From: Bacteroidia bacterium
GTDB taxonomy: Bacteria > Bacteroidota > Bacteroidia > UKL13-3
DNA: 64,000 nt
NCBI GenBank assembly: GCA_025454975.1
Contig: JALONK010000007.1
Location: 1 to 64,000, forward strand
Direction of reading: 5' to 3'
Shown: one piece after another, positions 19,127 through 28,074 of the stretch
Position numbering within the stretch: position 1 is the first letter of the stretch
Layout of the letters: every line of letters begins with the position of its first letter
Notes under the pieces: generated by a model
Told to the model about the DNA's origin: nothing
The model's input: only the letters and a program-made list of their open reading frames with translations
Databases searched by the model: none
Translations under genes and position numbers: made by a program

Positions 19127-20470
19127 TCATTTAGGCTCAATACTTATATTTCTGGATATAAACATGATTACAGATAATATTAGCATAAGTCCTATACTTC
19201 CAATTAACAATGCATAATCCTGTTGCAACGTAACTATTAAAACGAATGAATAAATGAATACCAATAATAGGCATAGCATTAATACGTGTTTTTTAGAGGG
19301 TAAAAATGTTAATCCGTATAAACTATTCATGGTAATTACAGCTAATGATGATAGTAAATATGCGGGATAAAATCCTAACTGTTCAGCTAAAGATAATAAC
19401 AAGGTATAATAAATAACCAGCGACGCTCCAATAAGTAGATAACGAAAAGGATGGACCCTAATTTTAGTAATCAGTTCGGTTAAAAATAAACACAAAAACG
19501 TAAGTAAAATAGTTAACACACCATATTTAGATGTTCTGCTTGTTTTTTGATATTGATCAACAGGAAAAAATAGTTCAACACCAAAGTTGCTGTTTCCAAT
19601 AGTAGGAATATGGTTATCCCATTCTTGTTCAAATTCTCTATTATAAGCAAGTATTTCCCAAGTTGCCTCGAATGCTGAATCACCTAGTGTCCTATTATCA
19701 GGTAAGAAAGAACCTATAAACTTTGGATTAGCCCAGTCTCCTTTTATAGTAACATGTGTTTGTTTACCATAAGGTAAGAAGGAGAGTTGCTCACTTCCTC
19801 TTAATTGAAGCTGCAAATTAAAAGGAATAATAGTATTTAAATAATTACTTTTCCAATGCACAGCACCACCTATACACTTCCCTATAGTATTTAATTTATG
19901 ATTACTGATTGGTGCAAGATTAATTAGTTGACTGTCAAGTTTCATTATAGGATTTGTTTGGATTCCCCTTAAATCACTCAACGATGCTATTATATGTACT
20001 TCATTCCAAATTATATCAGATTCGTTGATGTTATAAGTACTAAACTTTGGCAATTTAAAACTACCTGCAATCATAACATTGCTTTGGTAAACAGCAACAT
20101 CGTAAATTCCCCTATGTAATATCTGTGGTTGTAAGTTACTTTGAATGTTTAAATCATCCGGTAAAATATATAAATTACGTGTAGTAGTACGGATACTTTC
20201 TGTACTGTTTTTTACTTTTATTATTTCGTTAAACCGATATGGAATCACCAATATAGGTGCTCCTAAGGTTTGTTTTCCCGACCATTTTGATGCTACTTCT
20301 GTAATTGTTGTTTGAGCTCGATGTTCACGCTCATATAATATATTGTCAACCCAACTTTTGGGGATAAGCAGGATTAGTACAAGAGTTCCTATAACAAATG
20401 CTTTAACAGGGATAGAATTTTGCAACCATTGGTTTAGTTGACGTAAGGCTTCGATAAATGAGTTGTCCAT
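19127..20470 (-). CDS. creD: CreD-family inner-membrane protein
   Basis: This 447-residue CreD family protein has an N-terminal helix (VKAFVIGTLVLILLIPKSWV), the family signature YEREHRAQTTITEVASKWSGKQTLGAPILVIPY, a large periplasmic domain with LPDDLNIQSNLQPQILHRGIYDVAVYQS, and a C-terminal block of five or six membrane helices. CreD is linked in enterobacteria and Stenotrophomonas to envelope integrity and beta-lactam response; the mechanism is unknown. Here it follows a winged-helix regulator instead of the CreBC two-component system, and has its own palindrome and promoter at 20470-20495. Confidence 0.9.
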   Translation of the reverse strand: MDNSFIEALRQLNQWLQNSIPVKAFVIGTLVLILLIPKSWVDNILYEREHRAQTTITEVASKWSGKQTLGAPILVIPYRFNEIIKVKNSTESIRTTTRNLYILPDDLNIQSNLQPQILHRGIYDVAVYQSNVMIAGSFKLPKFSTYNINESDIIWNEVHIIASLSDLRGIQTNPIMKLDSQLINLAPISNHKLNTIGKCIGGAVHWKSNYLNTIIPFNLQLQLRGSEQLSFLPYGKQTHVTIKGDWANPKFIGSFLPDNRTLGDSAFEATWEILAYNREFEQEWDNHIPTIGNSNFGVELFFPVDQYQKTSRTSKYGVLTILLTFLCLFLTELITKIRVHPFRYLLIGASLVIYYTLLLSLAEQLGFYPAYLLSSLAVITMNSLYGLTFLPSKKHVLMLCLLLVFIYSFVLIVTLQQDYALLIGSIGLMLILSVIMFISRNISIEPK

Positions 20471-20495
20471 AAAAGTACTTTTAAAATGAAAGTTA
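20470..20495 (-). promoter_or_regulatory. creD promoter with 14-bp palindromic operator touching the start codon
   Basis: TAAAAGTACTTTTA (20470-20483) is a perfect palindrome whose last base on the minus strand is the A of the creD ATG. Five bases from the palindrome (20488-20495) is TAACTTTC on the minus strand, one mismatch from TAnnTTTG. Transcription would begin inside the palindrome. The same layout precedes the gene at 20806-21429. Confidence 0.65.
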
Positions 20496-20509
20496 ATTGA
20501 TAAAAAAAA

Positions 20510-20809
20510 TTATTTTTGCATGTTTATTATATTCTCTAAGGCTTGTAAATGTTTGTTAAAAGCAGCTTTACCCAGCTTTGTAGCCTTATATTTGGTATTA
20601 GGTTTTTTACCGGTGTATCCTTTAATGATTTCAATATATTCTTCTTTCTCCAGGGCTTTAATTTGTGTAGCTAAATTTCCATCGGTTACCTGTAATAATT
20701 CTTTCAAAGCATTAAATTCATAATGTTCGTTTACCATTAAAACCGACATAATATGTAGTCTGGTTTTATGTTCAAATGCTTTATCAAATTTTGCTAATGG
20801 ATTTTTCAC
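20510..20809 (-). CDS. Winged-helix transcriptional regulator
   Basis: This 99-residue single-domain winged helix protein fits the HTH_27/MarR-like group. The recognition region is NALKELLQVTDGNLATQIKALEKEEYIEIIKGYTGKKPNTKYKATKLGKAAFNKHLQAL, with the wing at GYTGKKPNTKY. Such regulators commonly sit beside CreD in Bacteroidota. Its start overlaps the preceding membrane-protein gene by 4 bases, showing co-translation. The duplicated palindrome before its two neighbours is the obvious candidate binding site. Confidence 0.88.
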   Translation of the reverse strand: MKNPLAKFDKAFEHKTRLHIMSVLMVNEHYEFNALKELLQVTDGNLATQIKALEKEEYIEIIKGYTGKKPNTKYKATKLGKAAFNKHLQALENIINMQK

Positions 20810-21429
20810 TTATCGTATTTTTGATACATTAAAGCTCCGTATATTATATGTATTACACCAAAGCCTGTTGCCCATAACAATAAACCATACCCGGGAAGTA
20901 GTGCACTTATTAACCCTAAGCTAATCTGTAAATAACCTAAGCCTTTAATTTCACTTAATGTGGCATTTGATGCATTAATTAAGGCTAATCCATAAAACAA
21001 TAAAGTTGCCGGGGCTACAATCCCAAGATAACCTCTAAACAGCAGTACTAAAGTAAACAGTCCTCCCGAAAATAAAGGCACACAAAAGCTAATAAATAAT
21101 ATCTTACTGTTTTTATTCAATAATGATTCGCCATTTTTTGCTGCTTTTTTATAGGATAATAGGATTGCACTACTAATTGAAAGTAGCAGTACAACCGCAG
21201 CAGCAATAATTAATTTATTTAATATGGTAACATCATTTACGTATTTAATTCGATATCCAAAAGGTGAATTAGGATAATATAAAATGAAATACGAATAAAC
21301 TGCTCCGCCTAATGCGTATATGCCGGCTAAAATTCCTGATAAGCCGCTCAGTGAAATAAATTTATTAGACCTTTCCATCAAATTTCGTATTGATGAAAGA
21401 TCTTGTTGCATACTTTTTAATTCGTCCAT
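20806..21429 (-). CDS. Membrane protein of the creD/regulator unit
   Basis: This 207-residue protein has a short cytoplasmic helical start (MDELKSMQQDLSSIRNLMERSNKFISLSGLSGILAGIYAL) followed by about six membrane helices. The N-terminal pattern is common to a family of uncharacterised Bacteroidota proteins encoded next to small winged-helix regulators and CreD. No catalytic motif was seen. It is the first gene of the unit and shares the palindromic promoter with creD, so the three genes probably answer one signal, likely envelope or membrane state. Confidence 0.75.
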   Translation of the reverse strand: MDELKSMQQDLSSIRNLMERSNKFISLSGLSGILAGIYALGGAVYSYFILYYPNSPFGYRIKYVNDVTILNKLIIAAAVVLLLSISSAILLSYKKAAKNGESLLNKNSKILFISFCVPLFSGGLFTLVLLFRGYLGIVAPATLLFYGLALINASNATLSEIKGLGYLQISLGLISALLPGYGLLLWATGFGVIHIIYGALMYQKYDK

Positions 21430-21454
21430 AAAAGTACTTTTAAAAACAAAGTTA
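21429..21454 (-). promoter_or_regulatory. Promoter and palindromic operator of the membrane-protein/regulator unit
   Basis: TAAAAGTACTTTTA (21429-21442) ends on the A of the ATG on the minus strand. TAACTTTG (21447-21454, minus strand) is an exact TAnnTTTG -7 box. Spacing between box and palindrome is 5 bases, identical to that in front of creD. Confidence 0.68.
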
Positions 21455-21506
21455 GTAATTAAACGCTAATACTAAAAAAATATTTTACAGTTGTTTTATT
21501 TTTCTC

Positions 21507-21535
21507 AAAAAAAAAGGCGACAGTTAACGTCGCCT
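21507..21535 (-). terminator. Rho-independent terminator after aconitase
   Basis: The stem AGGCGAC ... GTCGCCT (21515-21535) has a 7-nt loop. A run of nine A on the plus strand gives the U-tract for the minus-strand transcript. Confidence 0.88.
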
Positions 21536-21554
21536 CTTTGTTTAGTTCATAAAA

Positions 21555-23819
21555 TTATTTTCCAATGCTTGCTCTGATAATATTTAAAGCACCACCGGCT
21601 TTAAACCATTCAATCTGCTGTTCGTTGTAGCTATGATTTACACTAATATTATCAGTTGTACCATTAGAGTGATTTAACACAAGGGTAAGTGGTTTATTAG
21701 GCGCAAACTCAGTTAATCCAATGATGTCAAAGGTGTCATCTTCTTGAATTTTGTTATAATCTTCTTTATCGGCAAAGGTTAAGGCGAGCATGCCTTGTTT
21801 TTTCAAGTTGGTTTCGTGAATACGAGCAAATGACTTCACAAGTACAGCACGTACACCTAAATGGCGCGGTTCCATGGCTGCGTGTTCACGACTTGAGCCT
21901 TCTCCATAATTTTCATCACCCACAACTATACTTCCAATTCCCTGTGCTTTGTATTGACGTTGCACTTTAGGAACTGATTCGTAAGTACCGGTCAATTGAT
22001 TTTTTACGTTATCTGTTTTTTCGTTAAAATAATTGACTGCTCCAATTAAAAGGTTGTTTGAGATATTATCTAAATGTCCGCGATACTTTAACCAAGGTCC
22101 GGCCATAGAAATGTGATCAGTAGTACATTTCCCTTTTACTTTTATCAACAGCTTTAATCCGGTTAGGTTAGTTCCTTCCCAAGCAGCAAAAGGATCTAAT
22201 AATTGCAAACGGTCGGATGTTGGCGAAACAGCAACACTTACTTGTTCGCCGTTTGTTGCCGGTGCTTGATAACCCGGATCTTCAACGGCAAATCCTTTAG
22301 TTGGTAACTCTTCACCTGAAGGAGGATCAAGTTTTACAGCTTCCCCTTTATTATTGGTTAAAGTATCAGTTACCGGATTAAACCCTAAGTCGCCCGCAAT
22401 AGCCAATGCAGCAACAATTTCAGGTGAGGTAACAAAGGCAAACGTATTAGGGTTACCATCTGCACGTTTAGCAAAATTTCTATTGAAAGAATGAACAATG
22501 GTATTCTTTTCTCCTTTTTCAGCTCCTTCTCTGTCCCACATTCCAATGCAAGGTCCGCAAGCATTAGTAAATACAGTTGCGTTTAAATCTTTAAATGTTT
22601 TTAGTAAACCATCGCGTTCTGCCGTATACCTTACTTGTTCCGATCCCGGGTTAATACCAAATTGAGCTTTAGTTACTAAGCCTTTTTCAATCGCCTGACG
22701 TGCAATTGAAGCTGCACGAGATAAATCTTCATAAGAAGAATTTGTACATGAGCCTATCAAACCCCATTCAACTTTGGTAGGCCAATTATTTTTTTCAGCC
22801 TCAGTTCTCATTTTACCAATTGGCGTGGCTAAATCAGGAGTAAACGGACCATTTAAATGCGGTTCTAATGTATCTAAATTAATCTCAATAATTTGGTCGA
22901 AATATTGTTCAGGATTTGCATAAACTTCTGGATCAGCCGTTAAATGATGCTTGATTGCATTTGCAGCATCAGCTACCTCTGCTCTTCCGGTGGCACGCAA
23001 GTAACGCTCCATGCTCTCATCATAACCAAATGTGGAAGTAGTTGCTCCGATTTCGGCACCCATATTACAAATGGTACCTTTACCTGTACAACTCATGCTT
23101 GTTGCACCTTCACCGAAGTATTCAACAACAGCACCGGTTCCACCTTTTACAGTTAATATGCCGGCAACTTTAAGAATAACATCTTTAGGCGAAGCCCAGC
23201 CATTTAATTTACCTGTTAATTTAACACCAATCAATTTTGGAAATTTAAGTTCCCAAGGCAATCCGGCCATTACATCACATGCGTCTGCTCCACCAACTCC
23301 AATAGCAATCATGCCTAAGCCACCGGCATTTACTGTATGCGAATCCGTACCAATCATCATTCCACCCGGGAAGGCGTAATTTTCTAATACTACCTGATGA
23401 ATAATACCGGCTCCGGGCTTCCAAAATCCGATTCCGTATTTATTAGATACAGAAGCAAGAAAATCGTATACTTCTTTGCTTTCTTTATTAGCAAATGCTA
23501 AATCTTGTTCAGCTCCGCTTTTTGCCGTAATTAAATGGTCGCAATGAACGGTGGAAGGAACTGCAACTTTTGGCCTTCCCGCCTGCATAAATTGTAATAA
23601 TGCCATCTGGGCAGTGGCATCTTGCATGGCTACTCGATCCGGGTTAAAGTCAACATAATCCTTACCTCTTGCATAGGCAGCAGTTGCATTGCCTGCCGTA
23701 AGATGGCTGTATAAAATTTTTTCTGTTAAGGTAAGAGGGCGGTTCACCACTTTGCGGGCCGATGTGATGCGTCCATCCATCTGGGCATACACCGCTTTAA
23801 TCATTTCTAAATCGAACAT
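21555..23819 (-). CDS. acn: Aconitate hydratase
   Basis: This 754-residue aconitase is of the mitochondrial type. The cysteines that hold the 4Fe-4S cluster are visible in [10 protein letters not shown] and [13 protein letters not shown]. Other landmarks are HCDHLI near the N-terminus, [25 protein letters not shown], and the swivel-domain [22 protein letters not shown]. It isomerises citrate to isocitrate in the TCA cycle in the cytoplasm. It is a single gene with its own terminator, divergent from the DUF898 gene. Confidence 0.97.
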   Translation of the reverse strand: MFDLEMIKAVYAQMDGRITSARKVVNRPLTLTEKILYSHLTAGNATAAYARGKDYVDFNPDRVAMQDATAQMALLQFMQAGRPKVAVPSTVHCDHLITAKSGAEQDLAFANKESKEVYDFLASVSNKYGIGFWKPGAGIIHQVVLENYAFPGGMMIGTDSHTVNAGGLGMIAIGVGGADACDVMAGLPWELKFPKLIGVKLTGKLNGWASPKDVILKVAGILTVKGGTGAVVEYFGEGATSMSCTGKGTICNMGAEIGATTSTFGYDESMERYLRATGRAEVADAANAIKHHLTADPEVYANPEQYFDQIIEINLDTLEPHLNGPFTPDLATPIGKMRTEAEKNNWPTKVEWGLIGSCTNSSYEDLSRAASIARQAIEKGLVTKAQFGINPGSEQVRYTAERDGLLKTFKDLNATVFTNACGPCIGMWDREGAEKGEKNTIVHSFNRNFAKRADGNPNTFAFVTSPEIVAALAIAGDLGFNPVTDTLTNNKGEAVKLDPPSGEELPTKGFAVEDPGYQAPATNGEQVSVAVSPTSDRLQLLDPFAAWEGTNLTGLKLLIKVKGKCTTDHISMAGPWLKYRGHLDNISNNLLIGAVNYFNEKTDNVKNQLTGTYESVPKVQRQYKAQGIGSIVVGDENYGEGSSREHAAMEPRHLGVRAVLVKSFARIHETNLKKQGMLALTFADKEDYNKIQEDDTFDIIGLTEFAPNKPLTLVLNHSNGTTDNISVNHSYNEQQIEWFKAGGALNIIRASIGK

Positions 23820-24016
23820 AATTTATATTTTAGTGTGTTAGTAAAACTTGCGATTCAATTTTGCCCGCAATTTACAAATTACATTTGCCATTTTATCGTT
23901 TCACTAAAAATATCCTTTTATTGTAATGTCCACAAAATCATAATAATAAAAAAAACAACAACGATTTATAATTATTCTAAGCTATCTGTATATTGCCATC
24001 ATAATCATAATATACA

Positions 24017-25012
24017 ATGGAAACTCAAGATATAAATAATGAAGAAGTTCAACAGCAATCATTTCCTGTGGTTCAGAACAGCATTAACTTTAATGGAAAC
24101 GGTTCGCAGTTATTAGTGATAATGCTTGTAAATAATATTTTAACCATCTTAACACTCGGTTTGTATTATCCTTGGGCTAGGGTAAAATCAATAAAATATT
24201 TATATGAGAATACCTCACTCAATCAAACCAATTTCGAATTTTTGGGTACAGGTGCCGAATTGTTTAAAGGGTTTATAAAGTTTTTTGTTTTTATAATAGT
24301 GTTTTATGGTTTGATATTTTATGCAAGTACCTTAAATAACCCTATTTATAATGTCATGGTCTCATTGGTATTTTTAGTTGCCATTACTCTTATCATTCCG
24401 GTTGCAATTCATGGTTCATTGCGTTATCGTTTATCCCGTACCACATGGCGCGGTATTCATTTCGGCTACAGGGGCATGTTATTTAAATTTTTTATTGACT
24501 ACTTGTTAGGCTCATTTATTAGTTTATTTACAATGGGAATTTATCAAAGCTGGTTCGTAAATAAAATGCGTACCTATGTAATTGGAAACATTCGTTTTGG
24601 TAGTATACAATTTGGATACGACGGCAAGGGCGATGAGTTATTTATTATCAACTTGAAAGCGTTAATCTTTGTTCCACTTACTTTTGGTATGTATTACTTC
24701 TGGTATCGTGCTGAGTACATTAGATACTTTGCTAATCATACTTATTTAGAGCAAGATGGACAAAAGTTTTATTTAAAGGCAAATCTTGATGGTGCCAATT
24801 TCTTTTCATTGTCGTTAGTAAATATTTTTTTAACTTTATTTACGTTTGGCTTAGGCGTACCTTTTGTTATTATCCGTACAATAGATTTTTTTATAAGTAA
24901 TCTTGAAATTCCGTCAGGTATTGATTTGGATGTGATGCAACAAACAGAAGACGAATATAAAGATGCAACGGGTGATGATGTAATGGATTATTTTGATATT
25001 GGTTTAGTGTAA
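24017..25012 (+). CDS. DUF898 (YjgN-family) membrane protein
   Basis: This 331-residue membrane protein has about eight helices in a duplicated arrangement. The YjgN signature occurs as ILTILTLGLYYPWARVKSIKYLYENT and is echoed by FTMGIYQSWFVNKMRTYVIGN and LTFGMYYFWYRAEYIRYFANHT. Function is unknown; the family is often found beside M48-type proteases, as here, where the protease gene begins 2 bases after this stop codon. A shared membrane-protein quality-control role is an inference from that pairing. Confidence 0.85.
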   Translation: METQDINNEEVQQQSFPVVQNSINFNGNGSQLLVIMLVNNILTILTLGLYYPWARVKSIKYLYENTSLNQTNFEFLGTGAELFKGFIKFFVFIIVFYGLIFYASTLNNPIYNVMVSLVFLVAITLIIPVAIHGSLRYRLSRTTWRGIHFGYRGMLFKFFIDYLLGSFISLFTMGIYQSWFVNKMRTYVIGNIRFGSIQFGYDGKGDELFIINLKALIFVPLTFGMYYFWYRAEYIRYFANHTYLEQDGQKFYLKANLDGANFFSLSLVNIFLTLFTFGLGVPFVIIRTIDFFISNLEIPSGIDLDVMQQTEDEYKDATGDDVMDYFDIGLV

Positions 25013-25014
25013 AT

Positions 25015-26082
25015 ATGGAATTAGTTTATCAAGCAAGATATTTTACAGGCAAAACGGCTCATCCTTATTCGGCAAGCATTTATTTACACGAGGAAAAACT
25101 GCATATTCATTATTTCGATAAGGACGAACAAATAGAATTGATTTGGGAAAAAAATGCAATTGAAATAGCGCAACATCGTGATCAGTTTTTGTCGCTTAAA
25201 TATGGCCAAGTATTTCCCAAACAACTGCTAGAAATAACGGACACTAATTTTATTGAAGAGTTTAGAAAATTTAGCGGTCATAAAAAGTGGTTTAATGTTA
25301 AACTAACCTCTCCGGTTTCTATTATCGGTTTGATTGTTGTATTTGGCTTATCGTTATGGTTGAGCTACATTTTTTTATTACCTACAATTGCTGATTCTAT
25401 CGCAAAATCATTTCCAAAGGAATATGAAATTAGCATGGGTGAGTCACTTTATAAAAGTGTTTTAGCGGGTGAGGAGATTGATTCTGTTAAAACAAAAGAA
25501 ATTAATCACTTCTTTAATCAATTAGAAATCAAAAAGAGTTATCCGGTAAAAATTACAGTTGTTAAATCAAAGGTTGTTAATGCGTTTGCCTTACCCGGTG
25601 GTGGAATAGTTGTTTATGATGAATTACTGAACAAAGTAAGCAGTGCTGATCAGCTTGCCGCTTTATTAGCTCATGAATATGGGCATGTTGAGAAGAAACA
25701 TGCTACCCGAAATTTATTTAGGACTTTATCAGGATACATATTTATTTCCGTTTTATTTAGCGACTTGAACAGTGTTGCAAACGTTATTGTTGAAAATGCA
25801 AATCAACTCAGAAATCTTAGTTATAGTCGTGAATTAGAATCAGAAGCCGATAATTACGGATTACTTATTTTAAAAGAAAACAATTTAAGTGGTGCCGGGA
25901 TGCAAAAGTTATTCGAATTATTTAAAGAAGAAGGCGGATCAATGGAGGTTGATGAACTTTTAAGCACACATCCTGATTTGGATTCGCGAATAGAAAATGC
26001 CAACCAATTCGTTAAAAATAATACCTATACTTTATCACCAAGTGATAGTTTAATTGCTGCTTTTAATGAAATAAAAAATTAG
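25015..26082 (+). CDS. M48-family zinc metalloprotease, membrane anchored
   Basis: This 355-residue protein has a small N-terminal domain (about 1-90), one membrane helix (about 101-123) and a peptidase domain. The zinc motif HEYGH is at 220-224, and E275 in ESEAD supplies the third ligand; NAFALPGGGIVVYDELL precedes them. The domain resembles the periplasmic BepA/LoiP-like M48 group that degrades misassembled envelope proteins. It is translationally linked to the DUF898 gene upstream (2-bp gap) and the small gene downstream (1-bp overlap). Confidence 0.92.
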   Translation: MELVYQARYFTGKTAHPYSASIYLHEEKLHIHYFDKDEQIELIWEKNAIEIAQHRDQFLSLKYGQVFPKQLLEITDTNFIEEFRKFSGHKKWFNVKLTSPVSIIGLIVVFGLSLWLSYIFLLPTIADSIAKSFPKEYEISMGESLYKSVLAGEEIDSVKTKEINHFFNQLEIKKSYPVKITVVKSKVVNAFALPGGGIVVYDELLNKVSSADQLAALLAHEYGHVEKKHATRNLFRTLSGYIFISVLFSDLNSVANVIVENANQLRNLSYSRELESEADNYGLLILKENNLSGAGMQKLFELFKEEGGSMEVDELLSTHPDLDSRIENANQFVKNNTYTLSPSDSLIAAFNEIKN

Positions 26083-26390
26083 TGGATTCACTTTATTCAA
26101 TAAATGATCATGAATTGTTGCAACGTTTAACAAATTATTTTAAAGATGATGGTTTTATAGCCTGTAATAATCTCCAGCAAGCCCACGAATTGTTATCTTC
26201 ATTATTGGTATTTTATTTAATTAATGATATGCAATTTCTACTTAGGGTATTGTATCAAATTGATGTTTCTGAAACTAAAGTCAGGGCTGTTTTTAACTGT
26301 GGCAATCCTAAAGATATTGCACCGGGTTTGTCGCAACTTATCATTAGCAGAGAATTGGAAAAAAGTATTTCAAGACGGAAGTATAAGTAG
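26082..26390 (+). CDS. Small hypothetical protein after the M48 protease
   Basis: This 102-residue soluble protein begins at a GTG whose first base is the last base of the protease stop codon (TAGTG), a sign of translational coupling. It is mostly helical (HELLQRLTNYFKDDGF, QAHELLSSLLVFYLINDMQFLLRVLYQIDVSE). The pattern FLLRVLYQIDVSETK...AFN.G.P..IA..L..LI..RE..K is one I associate with uncharacterised Bacteroidota proteins. No signal peptide or catalytic motif is present and the function is unknown. The GTG start is the only plausible one. Confidence 0.65.
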   Translation: MDSLYSINDHELLQRLTNYFKDDGFIACNNLQQAHELLSSLLVFYLINDMQFLLRVLYQIDVSETKVRAVFNCGNPKDIAPGLSQLIISRELEKSISRRKYK

Positions 26391-26448
26391 GTTTATATGT
26401 ACGATTTCTGTTCTTAAAATGAACAAGATAAGTCTTGCTTTCGTAAAA

Positions 26449-26462
26449 ATGACACAAGTCAT
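26449..26462 (+). promoter_or_regulatory. CRP/FNR-type palindrome before the desaturase gene
   Basis: ATGACACAAGTCAT is a perfect 5-bp-arm palindrome (ATGAC/GTCAT, 4-base centre), close to the TGACN4GTCA shape bound by some CRP/FNR-family regulators. A further half site AAGTCAT lies about 10 bases downstream, followed by a promoter-like TACTTTCG before the ATG at 26516. Assignment is by shape only. Confidence 0.45.
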
Positions 26463-26515
26463 ATCAAAACCTTAAGTCATTATAATACTTTCGTACTCAT
26501 TCAATATTTTAATTC

Positions 26516-27262
26516 ATGATTATCATTCTATTTTTAATTTTACATTGGTATTTATCCTTGTTCGGACAAACCTTTTATTTACATCGTTATGCAGCTCACA
26601 AAATGTTTACCATGAATATTTTTTGGGAGAAGTTTTGGTATGTTTTTACCTGGGTAATGCAAGGATCATCCTACCTTAATGCACGTGCTTATGCAATTTT
26701 ACATCGTATGCATCATGCATATAGCGACACCGAGAAAGATCCTCACACTCCTCATTTTTTTAAAGAAGTATTTAGTATGATGTGGCATACCCGCAGAATA
26801 TATAATGGGGTACTACGCGGAACATTACAAATTGAAGATAAATTTGATAAAAATTATCCGGTATATCCTAAAGTTGATCGTATTGCAGATAGTTGGTTTT
26901 CGCGATTATTTTTCGCCGGACTTTATATTACTTTCTATGCGTTTTTTGCCACTCATTGGTGGATGTATTTACTTTTACCAATTCATTTTTTAATGGGCCC
27001 TATACAAGGAGCTGTAGTTAATTGGGCAGGACATAAATATGGGTATAGAAATTTCCCTGATGAAAAAGATCAATCTAAAAATACGTTAATAATTGACTTT
27101 TTAATGTTGGGCGAATTGTTTCAAAACAATCATCATCACGCAGGTGCGCGTCCTAATTTTGCTGCTAAGTGGTGGGAAATTGATCCGGTGTATCCTATAA
27201 TAAAAATATTTCATGTTTTGGGGATTATTAAACTCGTTCCAATAAAATCAACAGGTAGATAA
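26516..27262 (+). CDS. Acyl-CoA/lipid desaturase (membrane fatty-acid desaturase)
   Basis: This 248-residue integral membrane di-iron enzyme shows all histidine boxes of the delta-9 group: HRYAAH at 23-28, HRMHH at 63-67 and NNHHHAGARPNFA near 203-215, plus NWAGHKYGYRNF. It introduces a cis double bond into a saturated acyl chain, using oxygen and electrons from an unidentified donor, and adjusts membrane fluidity. It is smaller than eukaryotic stearoyl-CoA desaturases but of typical length for Bacteroidota. The upstream palindrome suggests redox or oxygen control. Confidence 0.93.
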   Translation: MIIILFLILHWYLSLFGQTFYLHRYAAHKMFTMNIFWEKFWYVFTWVMQGSSYLNARAYAILHRMHHAYSDTEKDPHTPHFFKEVFSMMWHTRRIYNGVLRGTLQIEDKFDKNYPVYPKVDRIADSWFSRLFFAGLYITFYAFFATHWWMYLLLPIHFLMGPIQGAVVNWAGHKYGYRNFPDEKDQSKNTLIIDFLMLGELFQNNHHHAGARPNFAAKWWEIDPVYPIIKIFHVLGIIKLVPIKSTGR

Positions 27263-27282
27263 CCTCTTACTATATCAATATG

Positions 27283-27312
27283 AAAAACGCCTGCAAAATT
27301 TGCAGGCGTTTT
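27283..27312. terminator. Bidirectional terminator between desaturase and PID-CTERM-like gene
   Basis: A perfect inverted repeat (AAAAACGCCTGCAAA and its complement) flanked by A and T runs serves both convergent genes. Confidence 0.88.
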
Positions 27313-27315
27313 TAT

Positions 27316-27966
27316 TTAGGTAGTCATTTGTTTTGTTTTGTAAGTCCCTAAGATTATTCCTAAAATTAATAATTCAAAAATGTAATCATTAATTGGAATA
27401 TCAGGATCATCAGGCGGCGGATCAGGAGTTTTTTCATCTCCACCGTTTCCAGGTTGATCACCACCGGTGCCCGGTTCGTCTGATGGTGCTCCATCTTTTC
27501 CAACATGACCTGAACCTTTACCACCTTTTGCAGGTTTTATATCTCCATCTTCAATATTGTTTTGGAAGAATGATCTGCTATTTGGCTTTTTATTTTCATC
27601 AAAAGGAATTTCAGGCGAGTTGTTTTTATTCCAATTACCCATACTTCTCCAACCTGTAAAACCGGCGGTAGCTTCAATTTGAGAATTGTTTGTATTGATA
27701 TTTCGGTAACCTCCGTTATATAGCTCTTCTTCTTTGTAACTCCTCTTTATATTTCTTTGATATCGTTTATAATAATCTTCTTCTGAGCTTCTTTCATAAT
27801 AAGAATTGTTATAATTCTCAGACTCATATTCAACCGAATAGTCATCTTCATATTCTTCAGTGTTTCCATATTGTGCATTAGCAATATTGGAAAGCATTAG
27901 CAATATAACTACGCTAATAATGGTATATACTAATCTTATATGGTTGTTGCGCAATAGGGCTTTCAT
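27316..27966 (-). CDS. Secreted low-complexity protein with PID-CTERM-like sorting tail
   Basis: This 216-residue protein has a signal peptide (to about residue 31, NIANAQ), a Tyr/Glu/Ser-rich acidic region (YGNTEEYEDDYSVEYES), a basic stretch, a Gly/Pro/Asp-rich linker and a tail reading DDPDIPINDYIFELLILGIILGTYKTK. This tail matches the layout of the PID-type C-terminal sorting signal of Bacteroidota (P-I-D/N, one hydrophobic helix, short basic end). The middle has no recognisable fold. A surface or cell-envelope location is inferred. It stands alone between a bidirectional terminator and the beta-helix gene. Confidence 0.7.
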   Translation of the reverse strand: MKALLRNNHIRLVYTIISVVILLMLSNIANAQYGNTEEYEDDYSVEYESENYNNSYYERSSEEDYYKRYQRNIKRSYKEEELYNGGYRNINTNNSQIEATAGFTGWRSMGNWNKNNSPEIPFDENKKPNSRSFFQNNIEDGDIKPAKGGKGSGHVGKDGAPSDEPGTGGDQPGNGGDEKTPDPPPDDPDIPINDYIFELLILGIILGTYKTKQMTT

Positions 27967-28074
27967 CTGAGTTTTTTAGTGTGTCATACACACGTTTTTA
28001 TTATTCTTCTCTTTTTATTTTTAGTTATTCATGCAATTTTAATCTAATTGCTTTACATTCTAAAATATACTTGG

